Shown here: positions 35,435-46,513 of the stretch, in pieces
Numbering within the stretch: the first letter of the stretch is position 1
Layout of the letters: each line of letters starts with the position of its first letter
Origin: Lepus europaeus
Lineage: Eukaryota; Chordata; Mammalia; Lagomorpha; Leporidae
Direction of reading: 5' to 3'
DNA length: 64,000 nucleotides
Assembly (NCBI RefSeq): GCF_033115175.1
Contig: NC_084827.1
Coordinates: 62,805,201-62,869,200, forward strand
Program-made: the position numbers and the translations under genes
Notes under the pieces: generated by a model
What the model saw: only the letters and a program-made list of their open reading frames with translations
Database searches by the model: none
Told to the model about the DNA's origin: nothing

Positions 35435-36223
35435 GGGGCCGCCACACTCGGGTCTCGGGTGGGCTGAGGACCGGGTCTGGAGCCGTCTCCTTCAGGTCGC
35501 CCAATCACCGCCAGCTGCGCTAGCATGACAGCCAATCGGCATGCGGGACACGCCCCAAGGGGGCGTTTCCAGCCAAAGACCCGGACACACCAACGGTATC
35601 TAGACTCTCATCGCGTCACGCTGTTTAAGGGCAGGCTCCCGGCGGGACGTATAGGAGCCGAGTTCCTCAATTAATGCTCCAAGTAGATCAACCAGCTGCA
35701 CAGTCTACGAGGGCTAAATGTGGAGGCGGTGGCATTTTACAAATCAGCCTACCGCTATAGCAATGGAAAAAGGCGAAGCCGTTTGGCAACCATTTTAAGG
35801 AAAGAGTGGCTTTAATTACAGAAGGCGCCTTCAGGTACCTTCCCAATTAGTCTCTGTGTTACTGTTACAGCCGATAGGTTTTCTCGAGTCGCCAATCATG
35901 ACTGCTGTAGCAGTTCATCGCCCGTGGGTAGCCGCTCCGGAAGCCCTCGGCGGCCGACATCTTTGTTAACGGCCGTCCCACGTCACGTGACAGCGTTCTG
36001 CCTCCAGCCTATTGGTTGCTCCAGCGAGCACGCGCGCCGAACTGGCCAATCGCCTGCAGGCGCCCTTCTTCCGTTCGCCACCTTAACTTCGGGCACTGTC
36101 AATAGCAGCCGATTGCAGCGAGGCCCCGGAGCGCCCTTCCTGAGTGAGGGCGGAAGCGAGGGCTGCACCGCTCAGACGGTCTCCACAGTCTCTCCTCCCT
36201 CGCACGTGGAAGGGGCACCCATC
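35435..36223. promoter_or_regulatory. Head-to-head CCDC115/IMP4 promoter, CCAAT-rich
   Basis: The 789 bp between the two start codons is GC-rich with many CpG, lacks any SINE or obvious TATA box, and contains five CCAAT boxes: 35501, 35532, 35892 and 36046 on plus, and ATTGG at 36011. Most are followed by the C/G expected for NF-Y. A GTCACGTGAC palindrome lies at 35982-35991. This arrangement is typical of bidirectional housekeeping promoters. Transcription start sites cannot be placed from sequence alone. Confidence 0.75.
35982..35991. promoter_or_regulatory. GTCACGTGAC palindrome, CLEAR-type E-box
   Basis: The ten bases match the published CLEAR consensus bound by TFEB/TFE3/MITF exactly. 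The core CACGTG can also bind USF and MYC. It lies between CCDC115, a lysosomal proton-pump assembly factor, and IMP4, a ribosome-biogenesis gene. Confidence 0.6.
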
Positions 36224-39200
36224 ATGGTAGGAGTGAGGTTGGAGCTCTTTTCGGGGGCGGCGGTTCGCCGAGGGCTGGCGCTGGGGCTGCGGGCCGGGGG
36301 CCGGGTGGTGACCGGAGTCGTTGTTCGATAGCTGCGCCGCGAGGCCCGCCTGCGCCGCGAGTACCTGTACCGCAAGGCCCGCGAGGAAGCGCAGCGGTCG
36401 GCCCAGGAGAGGAAGGACAAGGTCCGGCGCGCGCTCGAAGGTAGGGTGTGGGGTCGCGCGGGCGGGGTAGGCACCCGGTGGGTCTGCCCCTGGCCGTGCC
36501 CGTGCCGTGTCGCGTCGCGGAGCTGCCCTGTGCGCTGTAGCCTCCGCGTGGCTCGTCCCCAGCGTGGATGTTTTAGCGGGGTCTTGGAGGGCCTTTCCCC
36601 GCCGTGGTTTTTCTTCCTGCTGCTCTCTGCAGTGCGGGGGCCCAAGGACTTGGGCCACCTTCTACTGCTTTCCCAGGCCATAGCAGAGAGCTGGATTGGA
36701 AGAGGAGCATCCGGGTCTCGAACCGGCGTCCATATGGGATGCTGGCGATGCAGGCTGAGGCTTAACCTACTGTGCCACAACGCTGGCCCCAGGAATCTTT
36801 CATTGCCACTTGCAGCGTGGAGTCTGTGGCAATGTGGAAATGCCGGGTTTACCTCTGTTTTGTTGGTACTTCTGCCAATGGAACTTTGTTTTCTGTATGG
36901 TAGTGCGTTCCCCTAGTTCCTCGGAAGAACCTGCATTCACTCTGTGGTCCCTGGTTTTAGGCCTGTGTGTGAAGTGTACACGTGGTGTTAACGCACTGGT
37001 GACGCATCCCTCTACCTTTAAGAAGTGACAAGTGATCATTACACTGGGATTTGGGAATATTTTCCCTAACTTAGGAGTGTGACTTAAGAATAAACTGTTC
37101 TTTTCCTGTTGTCTGTTCTTACATCACACCCATTTTGTCTGGGGAGCAGTGGGGTTCCCAGGGTGTGCCCAGGTGGAGTTCTGGACCCCAGGGAGGGCAC
37201 CCGCAGCATAGCCCTTCAGCCCACCCAGCCGTGGTCTTGAGGAACCTCTGACCCAAAGCAGCTGAGGCCATGCACCTGCAGGCATTCGGGGCATCTTGCT
37301 CAGTCTGTCCTTGCTGAGGCCTTGGGAAATCCATATTTTTAAAGAAGTTGTGCTATCTGGCTTTATTTTTAAGACTTGCTTTTGATTTACTTGAAAGGCA
37401 GTTATAGAGATAGGAGGAGAGACAAAGAAAGAGGTCTTCCATCTGCTGGTTCACTCCTCAAATGGCCACAATGGCTGGGGCTGGGCCAGGCCCAAGCCAA
37501 GAGCCTGGGGCTGCTTCTAGGTCTCCCACTTGAGTTCAGGGGCTCAAGCACTTGGGCTGTCTTCCTCTGCTTTCCCAGGAGCATGAGCCGGGAGCTGGAT
37601 TGGAAGTAGAGCAGCTGGGACATGAACTGGTGCCCATATGGTTTGCCAGTGTCACAGGTAGAGGCTTAACCTGCTATGCCACGACCCTAGCCCCTATTTT
37701 TATATTTAAATGTATTTATTTATTTGAAAGTCAGAGTTAACACAGAGAGAGATCTTCCGTCTGGTGGTTTATTTCCCAGATGGCTGCAACGGCCAGGGCT
37801 GGACCAGGCCAAAGCCAGGAGCCAGGAATTTCTTCTGGGTCTCCCACGTAGGTGGTAGGGGCCCAAGTACCTGGGCCATCTTCTGTTGCTTCCCCAGGCA
37901 CATTAGCAGGGAGCTGGATTGGAAGTGCAGCAGCCGGGACACGAACTGGCGCCCATATGAGATGCTGGCGCTGCAGGTGGTAGCTTTACCTGCTGCACCA
38001 GAATGCTGACCCATCCATTTGGCTTTAAAAGTAATGCAGGTGCTTGGGGTAAGCTAGAAGGCCTTCAGTTCGTGAGAGCCAGGAACCCCAGAAAGTGAAG
38101 TTTTAGGACCCAGTGTTCCCAGGTTAACACGTCGCCAGAATGTGTTGCTTTGCCATCTTCCTCTCCTAGTCACCCTGCACCCCCTGTGCTTCAAAAGGAG
38201 TAGGGATCTTTCCGTTGGGTTCCGCAGGTTTGTGCACTGGGATGTGGATGGAAGCCGAGGGTTCGTGCTGTGTGTCACTAAGCTCCTCTGTCTTCCCTCT
38301 GCAGAGAACCGCCTGATCCCCACCGAGCTCCGCCGGGAGGCGCTGGCCCTGCAGGGATCCCTGGAGTTTGATGATGCCGGCGGTGAAGGTGACTATGCCG
38401 TGTGGCCCTCCCTGCCCCTGGGATCTGAGTCCTGTCCCCAACACGGGCACTGCTGGCCTCTCTGTCTGTGTCTTTCTTGAACACACTGGGCTCTTCTTAG
38501 CTGAGGAAACAGGCACGACAGTCACCCCCGGAACTGTCCCCCAGCGCCCCGTGTCTGCACGGTGCTCCCGATTGCGCACACGGTGACCCCGCCGCGTACC
38601 CGCTGCTCCTTGTTGGTCATCTCTGCCCCTGGAGTGTCAGCCGGGGCTGGACAGTGTCCCCAGCATGTCGCCGGCAGTCTGACCTTTCATTCATTGTGTA
38701 ATTCAACAAGGAGGAAAGGAAACCTTACAGACACTTGGTGAGGCCCTTAGCAGAGCTGGGATTTGCACTGACATGGCGGCCACAAGTGCCCACAGGAGAC
38801 TTCCTTCGTCGACTGTGCACGTTCGCGCATGTGTGTCCATGTGTCCGTTCTCCGACAGGGCCGGCCGCCCCACGATAGCCCTTCACCCCAGAGCAGTGTT
38901 GTTTTCTTGTCCCTCATGCTCCTGACAGGTGTGACCAGCCACGTGGATGATGAATATCGGTGGGCGGGGGTTGAGGACCCCAAAATCATGATCACCACCT
39001 CCCGGGATCCCAGTTCCCGCCTTAAGATGTTTGCGAAGGTACCGGTGGGCAAGGAGTGAGTGGGGTGGGGGGACGACACCCAGGACACGTTCCCCACCCC
39101 ACCCCACCGCTGCCTTGACTGAACACTGTGGTGGTCCCTGTGCAGGAGCTGAAGCTGGTGTTCCCGGGTGCGCAGCGCATGAACCGAGGCCGCCATGAGG

Positions 39201-40072
39201 TGGGGGCCCTGGTGCGAGCCTGCAAAGCCAATGGGGTCACTGACCTGCTGGTGGTCCACGAGCACCGAGGCACACCTGGTGAGGCCGAGGCCGGCGGGAG
39301 GACAGGGGTGGGGGCAGGGCAGGCTGGGGGTAGGCGGGGGCTCTGACTGCCTGGCTGCCCCCTGCAGTGGGGCTCATTGTCAGCCACCTGCCCTTTGGCC
39401 CTACGGCCTACTTCACGCTCTGCAACGTGGTCATGCGGCACGACATCCCCGACCTGGGCACCATGTCGGAGGCCAAGCCCCACCTCATCACACACGGCTT
39501 CACCTCCCGCCTGGGCAAGCGCGTGAGTCTGGGGGCCCTCGGGATGCAGCTGGGGGCCGGGCCAGGCCAGGCCAGGCGTGGACACTCCCCTTCCCTGTGC
39601 CCCAGGTCTCCGACATACTGCGTTATCTGTTCCCTGTGCCCAAAGACGACAGCCACCGGGTCATCACCTTTGCAAACCAGGACGACTACATCTCGTTCCG
39701 GTAGGTCTGCAGGTTGGGTGGGGGGTGGCCGCGGCCTGACTGCCGCATCCGTGGATGGCTGCGGCGGACCCCTACCCCCACCCTGGCTCTCTCCCCGCAG
39801 GCACCATGTCTACAAGAAGACAGACCACCGCAACGTGGAGCTCACCGAGGTCGGACCACGCTTTGAGCTGAAGCGTGAGTGTGGGGCTTTCTTCTGGGTC
39901 CTGGAGAGGGGAGGGGGTTTGCTGTGCTGGTGGTGACGTCCCCGTCCCCCTGCCCCCAGTGTACATGATCCGCCTGGGCACGCTGGAGCAGGAGGCCACC
40001 GCCGACGTGGAGTGGCGCTGGCACCCCTACACCAACACCGCACGCAAGAGGGTCTTCCTGAGTGCCGAGTGA
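36224..40072 (+). CDS. IMP4: IMP4, U3 snoRNP protein with Brix domain, 9 coding exons
   Basis: Coding exons are 36224-36226, 36332-36440, 38305-38388, 38929-39038, 39146-39278, 39368-39522, 39606-39700, 39801-39874 and 39960-40072. All introns are GT-AG. The sum is 876 nt, giving 291 aa, equal to the human protein as I recall it. The first coding exon holds only the ATG, and exon 2 continues [19 protein letters not shown]. Residues about 83-264 form the Brix domain, including [18 protein letters not shown] at its start. The C-terminus is [16 protein letters not shown]4 belongs to the IMP3-IMP4-MPP10 subcomplex of the SSU processome in the nucleolus and is needed for early 18S pre-rRNA cleavages through U3 snoRNA base pairing. 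Intron 2 carries three SINE copies. No clear AATAAA is visible before L1 sequence begins near 40550, so the 3' UTR end is not placed. Confidence 0.97.
36634..36790 (-). mobile_element. C-repeat SINE 5' part in IMP4 intron 2
   Basis: Reverse fragment from CGGGGGCCCAAGGACTTGGG to ACAACGCTGGCCCC. Confidence 0.85.
37364..37694 (-). mobile_element. Old C-repeat SINE in IMP4 intron 2
   Basis: Reverse copy ending CCACGACCCTAGCCCC. Confidence 0.87.
37700..38012 (-). mobile_element. Old C-repeat SINE in IMP4 intron 2
   Basis: Reverse copy. TCTGGCTTTA before the first and TTTGGCTTTA after this copy suggest one target site around the pair. Confidence 0.87.
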
Positions 40073-40549
40073 GCCGCCTGCAAGTCAGCACGTGGGCGTA
40101 GAACCCGGGAGCCCCTGAGCTCCAGTGTGGGACCGTGCGGGATGCAGGGATCCCATAGAGCCTGTGTCACGCCGCCTGCCAGCCTCTGAGTGGGGAGGTA
40201 GGGCCGGTCCGTTCACAGCAGTGTACTGGCTCCAGCCAACTCTGTGGAGGGCGGCGGCCTCAGGTTAGTGCTCTGTGGGATCCTCTACTCCCTGGGGACA
40301 CTTGGAGGCTGGGATCTCCCCCAGACCTCTCCACACTGCTCCCCTCTCTGCGCCCATGTTCCCAGTACGTACCCATGGGCCCGACATGCACAGTGCTCAT
40401 ACGGGTTTCAGAAACACTAGGAGGTGCCCAGTGGGAGAGGGGTCTTTGTTCAGGGCCCTGCAGAGCGCCCCACCCCCTGCCCCAGCCTCCCTGCCCCGTG
40501 AGGCGTGTGTGTACCCCACTTCACGGGCATGATGGAAATTTGCTCTCCT

Positions 40550-41190
40550 GGACCTGCACATCCCCGGCTCCCTCCCCCCAGCACCTGCAGCCACCCTTCT
40601 GTTGTGCTTCTGCGAGTGACTGTTCAGATGGCTCAGCTCCGTGCCATCATGGAGTGGAAGTCCCTGTATCGCTGAGTTCCGTGTCCCCAGGCCCACTGGT
40701 GCTATTACAAATGACAGGAAGAACGTGCATACACACCACGCTACCTGTGTCCATTCACCGCCCGCGGACACTGGGGCTGTTCCGTATCCTGGCCGTCCAC
40801 AGTTGTGCGGCGCTGAGCCTGGGATTACAGACACCTCCTGGAAATGCTGGCGTTCGTTTCCTCTGGGTGTGTGCCCGGAAGTAGGATCGCTGGATCACGT
40901 GGCAGTTGTATTTTTAACCTTTTGAGGAACCCACGTATGTTTTCCATGAAAACTGTACCCATTCCCATTGCTACCGAACCTGTGCCCGTTCCCTTTTCCC
41001 ACCTCCCTGTCAATACTGACCGTTTTTAGAGTGAGCGTCCTAGCAGGTGTGAGGTGACAGCTCCCTGTGGCTTTGATTTGCATTTCCATGATAACTAGTG
41101 ATGATGAACGTTTTTTCATAACCTTTTGGCCATTTATCAGTCTAGTCAGATCCTCTGCCCATTTGTCTTTAAATAAATCTTTGCTTTGTT
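40550..41190 (-). mobile_element. Old L1 3' region
   Basis: The plus strand reads as the reverse complement of L1 3' sequence, with GTAGGATCGCTGGATCACG, TTTTTAACCTTTTGAGGAAC and GTGGCTTTGATTTGCATTTC. These are landmarks I know from ancient L1 families. It is interrupted downstream by two SINEs. Confidence 0.8.
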
Positions 41191-41191
41191 G

Positions 41192-41512
41192 TACTTTTTT
41201 TCTTCTTAAGATTTATCTATTTATTTGAAAGGCAGAGTTAGAGAGGGAGAGACAGAAATAATCTTCCGTCCGCTGGTTCACTCCCCAGATAGCTGCAATG
41301 GCCAGGGCTGGGCTAGACTGACGCCAGGAGCCAGGAATTCCATCTGGGCCTCCCATGGGGGTGGCAGGGACTTCAGCATTTAGGCCATCTTTTGCTGCCT
41401 TCCCAAGTGCATTAGGAGGGAGCTAGGTCAAAAGTGGCACAGCCAGGACTTGAACCTTTGTCCATATGGGATACTGGTATTGCACCTGCTGCGTTACAAT
41501 GCTGACCTTGTG
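41192..41512 (-). mobile_element. Old C-repeat SINE inside L1
   Basis: Reverse copy. TGCCCATTT occurs on both sides. Confidence 0.87.
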
Positions 41513-41526
41513 CCCATTTCATTTTC

Positions 41527-41819
41527 CTTTTTATAAAAGATTTATTTATATGAGAGGCAGAGAGGTCTTCCATCTGCTGGTTCACTCTTCAAATGGCTGC
41601 AATGGCTAGAGCTGCACTGATGCAAAGCCAGAAACCTGGAGCTTCCAGGTCTCCCACGCGGGTGCGGGGGCCCAAGCACTTGGGCCATCTTTTACTGCTT
41701 TCCCAGGCCATAGCAGAGAGCTGGATTGGAAGCAGAGCAGCTGGCACTCGAACTGGCGCCCATCCAGGATGCTAGCACTGCAGGCAACGGCTTTACCTGC
41801 TATGCCACCATGCTGGCCC
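41527..41819 (-). mobile_element. Old C-repeat SINE inside L1
   Basis: Reverse copy, again bounded by TGCCCATTTC. Confidence 0.87.
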
Positions 41820-41904
41820 TGCCCATTTCTTAAAAATCAATTTATTTGGGGTTTTCTGCAGTTGGGTTGTTCAAATTCCTCATGTATTTTCAATAGTGCT
41901 ATGA
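41820..41904 (-). mobile_element. L1 continuation
   Basis: Sequence such as TTCTGCAGTTGGGTTGTTC continues the L1 that ended at 41190. Confidence 0.65.
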
Positions 41905-42215
41905 TGTATGTGTCCTTCAAATGCATACATTGAACCCTAACTCCAAAGGTCATTAACCCCCAGTGGGAGTGGGAGGCAGGGCCTTGGGGAGGCGATGAGG
42001 TCACCAGTGCCATGCCCTCTGCCTGAGAGAACGTGTTTGCCCTCCACCGTGGAGGGCCACTGCAGCTGCCACCTGTGACCTGGGACCTGACTCTGCTGGT
42101 GCCTGGATCTTGGGCTTCCTAGCTTCCAGAACTATGGGCAGTAAATGTCTGTTGACACATTCTCTAGTCCGTGGTCTTGTTATAGCTGCCCGAAGGGACT
42201 GAGACGGAGGGGAAC
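41905..42215 (+). mobile_element. LTR fossil, ERVL-MaLR-like (tentative)
   Basis: From memory this resembles a mammalian MaLR-type solo LTR, with landmarks CTTGGGCTTCCTAGCTTCC and TTATAGCTGCCCGAAGG near its end. It is old and diverged, has no internal coding part, and lies within a split L1. Confidence 0.5.
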
Positions 42216-42224
42216 CCTTTAACA

Positions 42225-42290
42225 GATAACATAGTTTGCAAATATTTTCTCCCATTCTGTAGATGCAGCCGCTGGGAAGATCCTCCAGTT
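42225..42290 (-). mobile_element. L1 fragment
   Basis: TTGCAAATATTTTCTCCC and CATTCTGTAG are typical of the L1 minus strand. Probably the continuation of the 40550 element. Confidence 0.6.
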
Positions 42291-42587
42291 AGATGGTAAA
42301 AAGTGGCACATGTGTGATACATTCCCAGCGTGCAGACCATGTGAGAAGGCCCTGCGCCTGTGTCTGAACCAGGGGGAGAGGACAGCTGGCCAGGGCATCG
42401 GGGAGGAGGGAGACAGAGGGGGATTCCTGGGACGCTGCTGTGGTAAACATTTCCTGGGCATACTGACCACAGGGAGCGTGCCTGCGGAGGTCTCTGCCTG
42501 CTTTTGTCCAGTAGTGTGAAAGTAACACTTGTGAAAAACATACGGAGGTGTGGGTGGTTTAAAAAAAAAAAAAAACCTTGCCTTTTT

Positions 42588-42800
42588 TTCTTATAATTTT
42601 ATTTATTTGAGAGGTAGAGAGTGAGAGTGAGAGCCCTCCCACCTGCTGGTTCATTCCTCAAATGCCCACGATGGCTGGGCTGGGCTAGGGCCAGCACAAT
42701 GCGGTTCTTACACCTGTCTGGCAGGAACTCAGTTACGTGTACCGTGACTGCTGCCCACCAGGGTCTACACTGGGAGGAAGCTGGAATTGAAGGTAGGTCC
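42588..42800 (-). mobile_element. C-repeat SINE, partial and diverged
   Basis: Starts TTATTTATTTGAGAGGTAG and decays by GGAAGCTGGAATTGAAG. Confidence 0.65.
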
Positions 42801-43007
42801 TTTGTGTATCGTAACTCCTGCTCCCCACTATCAACTCTGAAACTGGCTAGTTATCTCCTCACACTATACAGGGATCCTTGCTCAGGACTTCTGGTGGCAT
42901 TGGGACCATAGATAGTACAGAGTCCCATATATGCTGTTTATTTCCTATACATACCTCCCTGTGATGAAGTTGAGTTTATAAATTAGGCACAGTAAGAGAT
43001 GAGTGGA

Positions 43008-43320
43008 GGCCAGTATTGTGGCATAGTGGGTAAAGCCACTGCCTGCAACACCGGCATCCCATATGGGCACTGGTTCAAGTCCTGGCTACTCCACTTCGGA
43101 TTCAGCTCCCTGCTAATGGCCTGGGAAAGAAATAGAAAATGGCCCAAATGCTTGGGCCCCTGCCACCCACGTGGGAGACCCGGATGAAGCTGCTGGCTCC
43201 TGGCTTTGGCCTGGCTCAGTCCTGGTAGTTGCAGCCATTTTGGGAGCGAACTGGCAGATGGAAGACTTCTGTTTTGCTGTGTCTCCTTCTCTTCAACTCT
43301 TTCAGATAAATAAATAATTT
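43008..43320 (+). mobile_element. Old C-repeat SINE
   Basis: Full copy and first arm of an inverted pair. Confidence 0.87.
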
Positions 43321-43632
43321 TTTAAAAGATTTTATTTGTTTACTTGAAAGAATTACAGAGAGGCAAAGGCAGAGAAGAAAGGTCTTCCATTTGCTGGTTC
43401 ACTCCCCAGATGGCTGCCATGGCCAGAGTTACGCCAATCAGGAGTCAGGAGCTTCTTCTGGGTCTCCCACGTGAGTGCCGGGGCCCAAAGACTTGGGCCA
43501 TCTTCTACTGCTTTCCCAGGCCATAGCAGAGAGCTGGATCGGAAGTAGAGTAGCCGGGACTCAAATCAGTGCCCATATGGGATGCCAGCACTGCAGGCGG
43601 CGGCTTTACCTGCCATACCACAGCTCTGGCCC
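43321..43632 (-). mobile_element. Old C-repeat SINE
   Basis: Reverse copy, tail to tail with the preceding one. TGAGTTT.TA sequences bracket the pair. Confidence 0.87.
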
Positions 43633-44136
43633 TGAGTTTGTATTTAATGATGGTGCAGGCCATGCATTTTTGCAAGTACTTAGTGGCCATTTGTGTGTAT
43701 GCTTTCTGTGACCATCTTCTCACTTCTGTAGAAATGATCATTGCCTCTGTACTGACGGAAGGTTTTACATGGTTTTTAGTTGTGGAAAATTTCAAACATA
43801 ACGAAAGCCGAGAGGACGGTCCAGGGAGTCCAGAGCCGGTCTCAGCATTGGCCAGCCTTGCTTCCTTGCCCAGGCCTGCCCACTTCCTATATCCGCTTCA
43901 TCAATTTTATTTTGAAGGCAACCCCATACAGCGCAGTGTGCCATTTCAAGCATAAGTATTTCCTGAGGGAGATAAACATTTATCTCAGAGATACGGACTC
44001 AAAACAGGCCTACCATTATCACACCTCAAATTAGCAAGTCTTTCCTTTACATCATCACATATCCGGTTCTTGATTACAGCATGTTTGAGTGAGGATCCAA
44101 ATTAGTTCCAGTCGTTGCCATTGGTTGGCAAGTCTC

Positions 44137-44468
44137 TCTCTCTCTCTTTTTAAATATTTATTTGACAGGCAAGAGTTACAGAGGAAGAGAGGGATAGACA
44201 GACAAAGAGATCTTCCATCCACTGGTTCACTCCAAATGGCCTCCATGGCTGGGGCTGAACCAGGCTGAAGCCAGGAGCCAGGAGCTTCTTCTGGGTCTCC
44301 CACAGGGGTGCAGGAGTCCAGGCACTTGGGCCATCTTCCAGTACTATCTTAGGTGCATCAGCAAGGAGCTGGATCAAATGTGGAGAAGCCAGAACTCGAA
44401 TTGGCACCCAAACAGATGCTGGTGCTGCAGGTGGAGGCTTAACCTACTGCACCACTGCACCAGCCCCA
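44137..44468 (-). mobile_element. Old C-repeat SINE inside L1-like sequence
   Basis: Reverse copy with GGCAAGTCTC at 44127-44136 and 44469-44478. Confidence 0.88.
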
Positions 44469-44478
44469 GGCAAGTCTC

Positions 44479-44930
44479 CAACTTCTTTTAAAATAGAGAC
44501 ACATCTCTCACAGCTCACCCATTCGAAGTGTAGGATTCAGTGTGGGTTTTTATCATTCATATTGCTGTGCAGCCTTTACCACAATCTAATTTTTGACCAT
44601 TTTTGTCCCCCCTAAAAGAAACTACCCATCAGCTATTGCTCCCCAGCTGTCTCCAAACATACCCCAGCCCCTGACCACCACTTATCTACTTGTGGTGTGC
44701 ACAGACTTGCCTCTGCTGGACAGTGCATAAAAATGGACTCACCCTATGTCGTCTTTTCCAGTTGGCTTTCTTCACTTACTGCAATGTTTCCAGAGCTTTC
44801 CCATGCTGCATTTTGTGCTGTTGCTTCTCTGGTTTGTATATATCACAGGTTCTCACCCATCAGTGGGTTGTTTCCAAGTGTGGGGCTGTTAACAAATAAT
44901 GTGGCTATCTATGAGCCACCAAGCCTCTTT
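44479..44930 (-). mobile_element. Old L1 3' end
   Basis: Reverse complement of L1 3' sequence, with TTGGCTTTCTTCACTTACTG and CAGTGGGTTGTTTCCAAG as landmarks. Confidence 0.7.
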
Positions 44931-45914
44931 AAACCTGTAAGATTGTCGTCTCTGTTTTCTTTGGGAACCTGGTTTATTCATGGGGTTTGCACAGTCTGGA
45001 TATTGCTGCTGGTTTCACTGTGGCGACATTTAACCCTTCCCTGTTTTGTAGGATTTTCTCTGAATTCATATTTATGGCTAGAGACTCACCTAGGTCCAGG
45101 CTCACCCACGTCCAGGCTCATTTGATTTATTTGTGATTGGCATAGTTAACGGGCGAGTTGTGTACGCTCAGAAAGCTCATGATGCTTGGGCTGTTTTTGT
45201 GAGATTTGCAGATATCGTAGAGTAGCTCTGTTAATTCACCAGGGATTTCAAACTCGGTGCCTGTTTCTCGAGAAAGTAACATGAAATCTCTTCAGCATTA
45301 TGGTCTCACACTCACTGTGCTTGCATAGAGGGGGTCCGTATGGCTTTTCTTTACGTTTTTTAGAACGTTCTAGCTGATTATGCCTACCAGTGTTTCTGAT
45401 AGAGGCCAGGGATCCTTCCAGAGATGTTCACACTCACCCAGACAGGTACACGCCTGATTCTCCTGTGTTAGGGTTGAGGGGCAGAAGCTGGTCCTGACCA
45501 GTGCGTACCTCCCTCAGGCTGTCTCCGGAAGCTTGCACTCAGATGTGACGCCACAGGCTCTGCATGCAGGGCCCACCGATGGCCCACAGTGGTCAAGGCC
45601 CCCAGCCAGCCTCAGCTGAAAATATGCAGCCGCTTGCTCTTTGTCTAAATAAAGCACCGCATGCAGATAGGAAGTGCGCTGAGGCTGAGCTAAAGGCGGG
45701 TGTGGAAGCCGCAGGCCAAGGACACAGGCAGCCTGACCAGTTCCATCATTCACCCCACCCATCCCGCCCCACCCCATGGTGCTGCCACCCTCACTGTCAG
45801 AGCACCCGTCTGCCTGAGTTTATTTCCTCCAAGGGCAGGTGCTGAGCAATGCAGGTGTCCAGGCTCTGCCCTGGAGAGGTGGACAGCTTGGGAGAAAAGT
45901 TGGCCTGAGTAGTT
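44931..45914. other. Intergenic, probably old unassigned repeat plus unique sequence
   Basis: The first 500 bases look like diverged transposon sequence I cannot name. The rest is unique, with no supportable exon. Confidence 0.4.
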
Positions 45915-46232
45915 TTTTATTTTTATTTTTTTTAATATATTTATTTGAAAGAGTTACAGAGGAGAGAAGGAGAGACAGAGAATCTTCCATCCACTGGTTC
46001 ACTATCCAAATGGAAAACATCTAGAGCCAGACTGGTCGAAAGCCAGGAGCCAGGAACTTCCTCCAAGTTTCCCACGTGGGTGCAGGGGCCCAAGCTTGGG
46101 CCATCCTCTGCTGCCTTCCCAGGGGCATTAGCAGGGAACTGGAATGGGAGAGGAGCAGCTGTGACTCCAGCCGGCGTCCATATGGGATGCCGGCTTCACA
46201 GGCTTTACCCACTACACCACAGCACTGGTCCC
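45915..46232 (-). mobile_element. Old C-repeat SINE
   Basis: Reverse copy flanked by CCTGAGTAG and CATGAGTGG. Confidence 0.87.
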
Positions 46233-46256
46233 CATGAGTGGTCATATATATATATA

Positions 46257-46513
46257 TAATGTATTTGAAAGGCAGAGTTACAGAAAGATCTTCTATCTGT
46301 TGGTTCACTTCCCAAATGTTACAGTCAGGAGTTCATCTGGATCTCCTGTGTGGGTGCAGGGGTCCAAGCACTTGGGCCATCTTGCACTGCCTTCCCAGAC
46401 CACTAGCAGGGAGCTGGATTGGAAGTGGGGCAACTGGGACTCCATCCAGCTCTTAGACTGGATTCTGGCAATGCAGGCGATGGCCTAACTCGCTACGCTA
46501 TAGCACTGTCATC
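46257..46513 (-). mobile_element. Old C-repeat SINE, diverged
   Basis: Reverse copy following a short (AT)n. Confidence 0.82.

Noticed and set aside
35435-36223. A longer IMP4 N-terminus from the 135-codon open frame running into the ATG
   Set aside because: The ATG at 36224 followed by GT fits the known family start ([12 protein letters not shown]) after splicing. The upstream part lies in the promoter.
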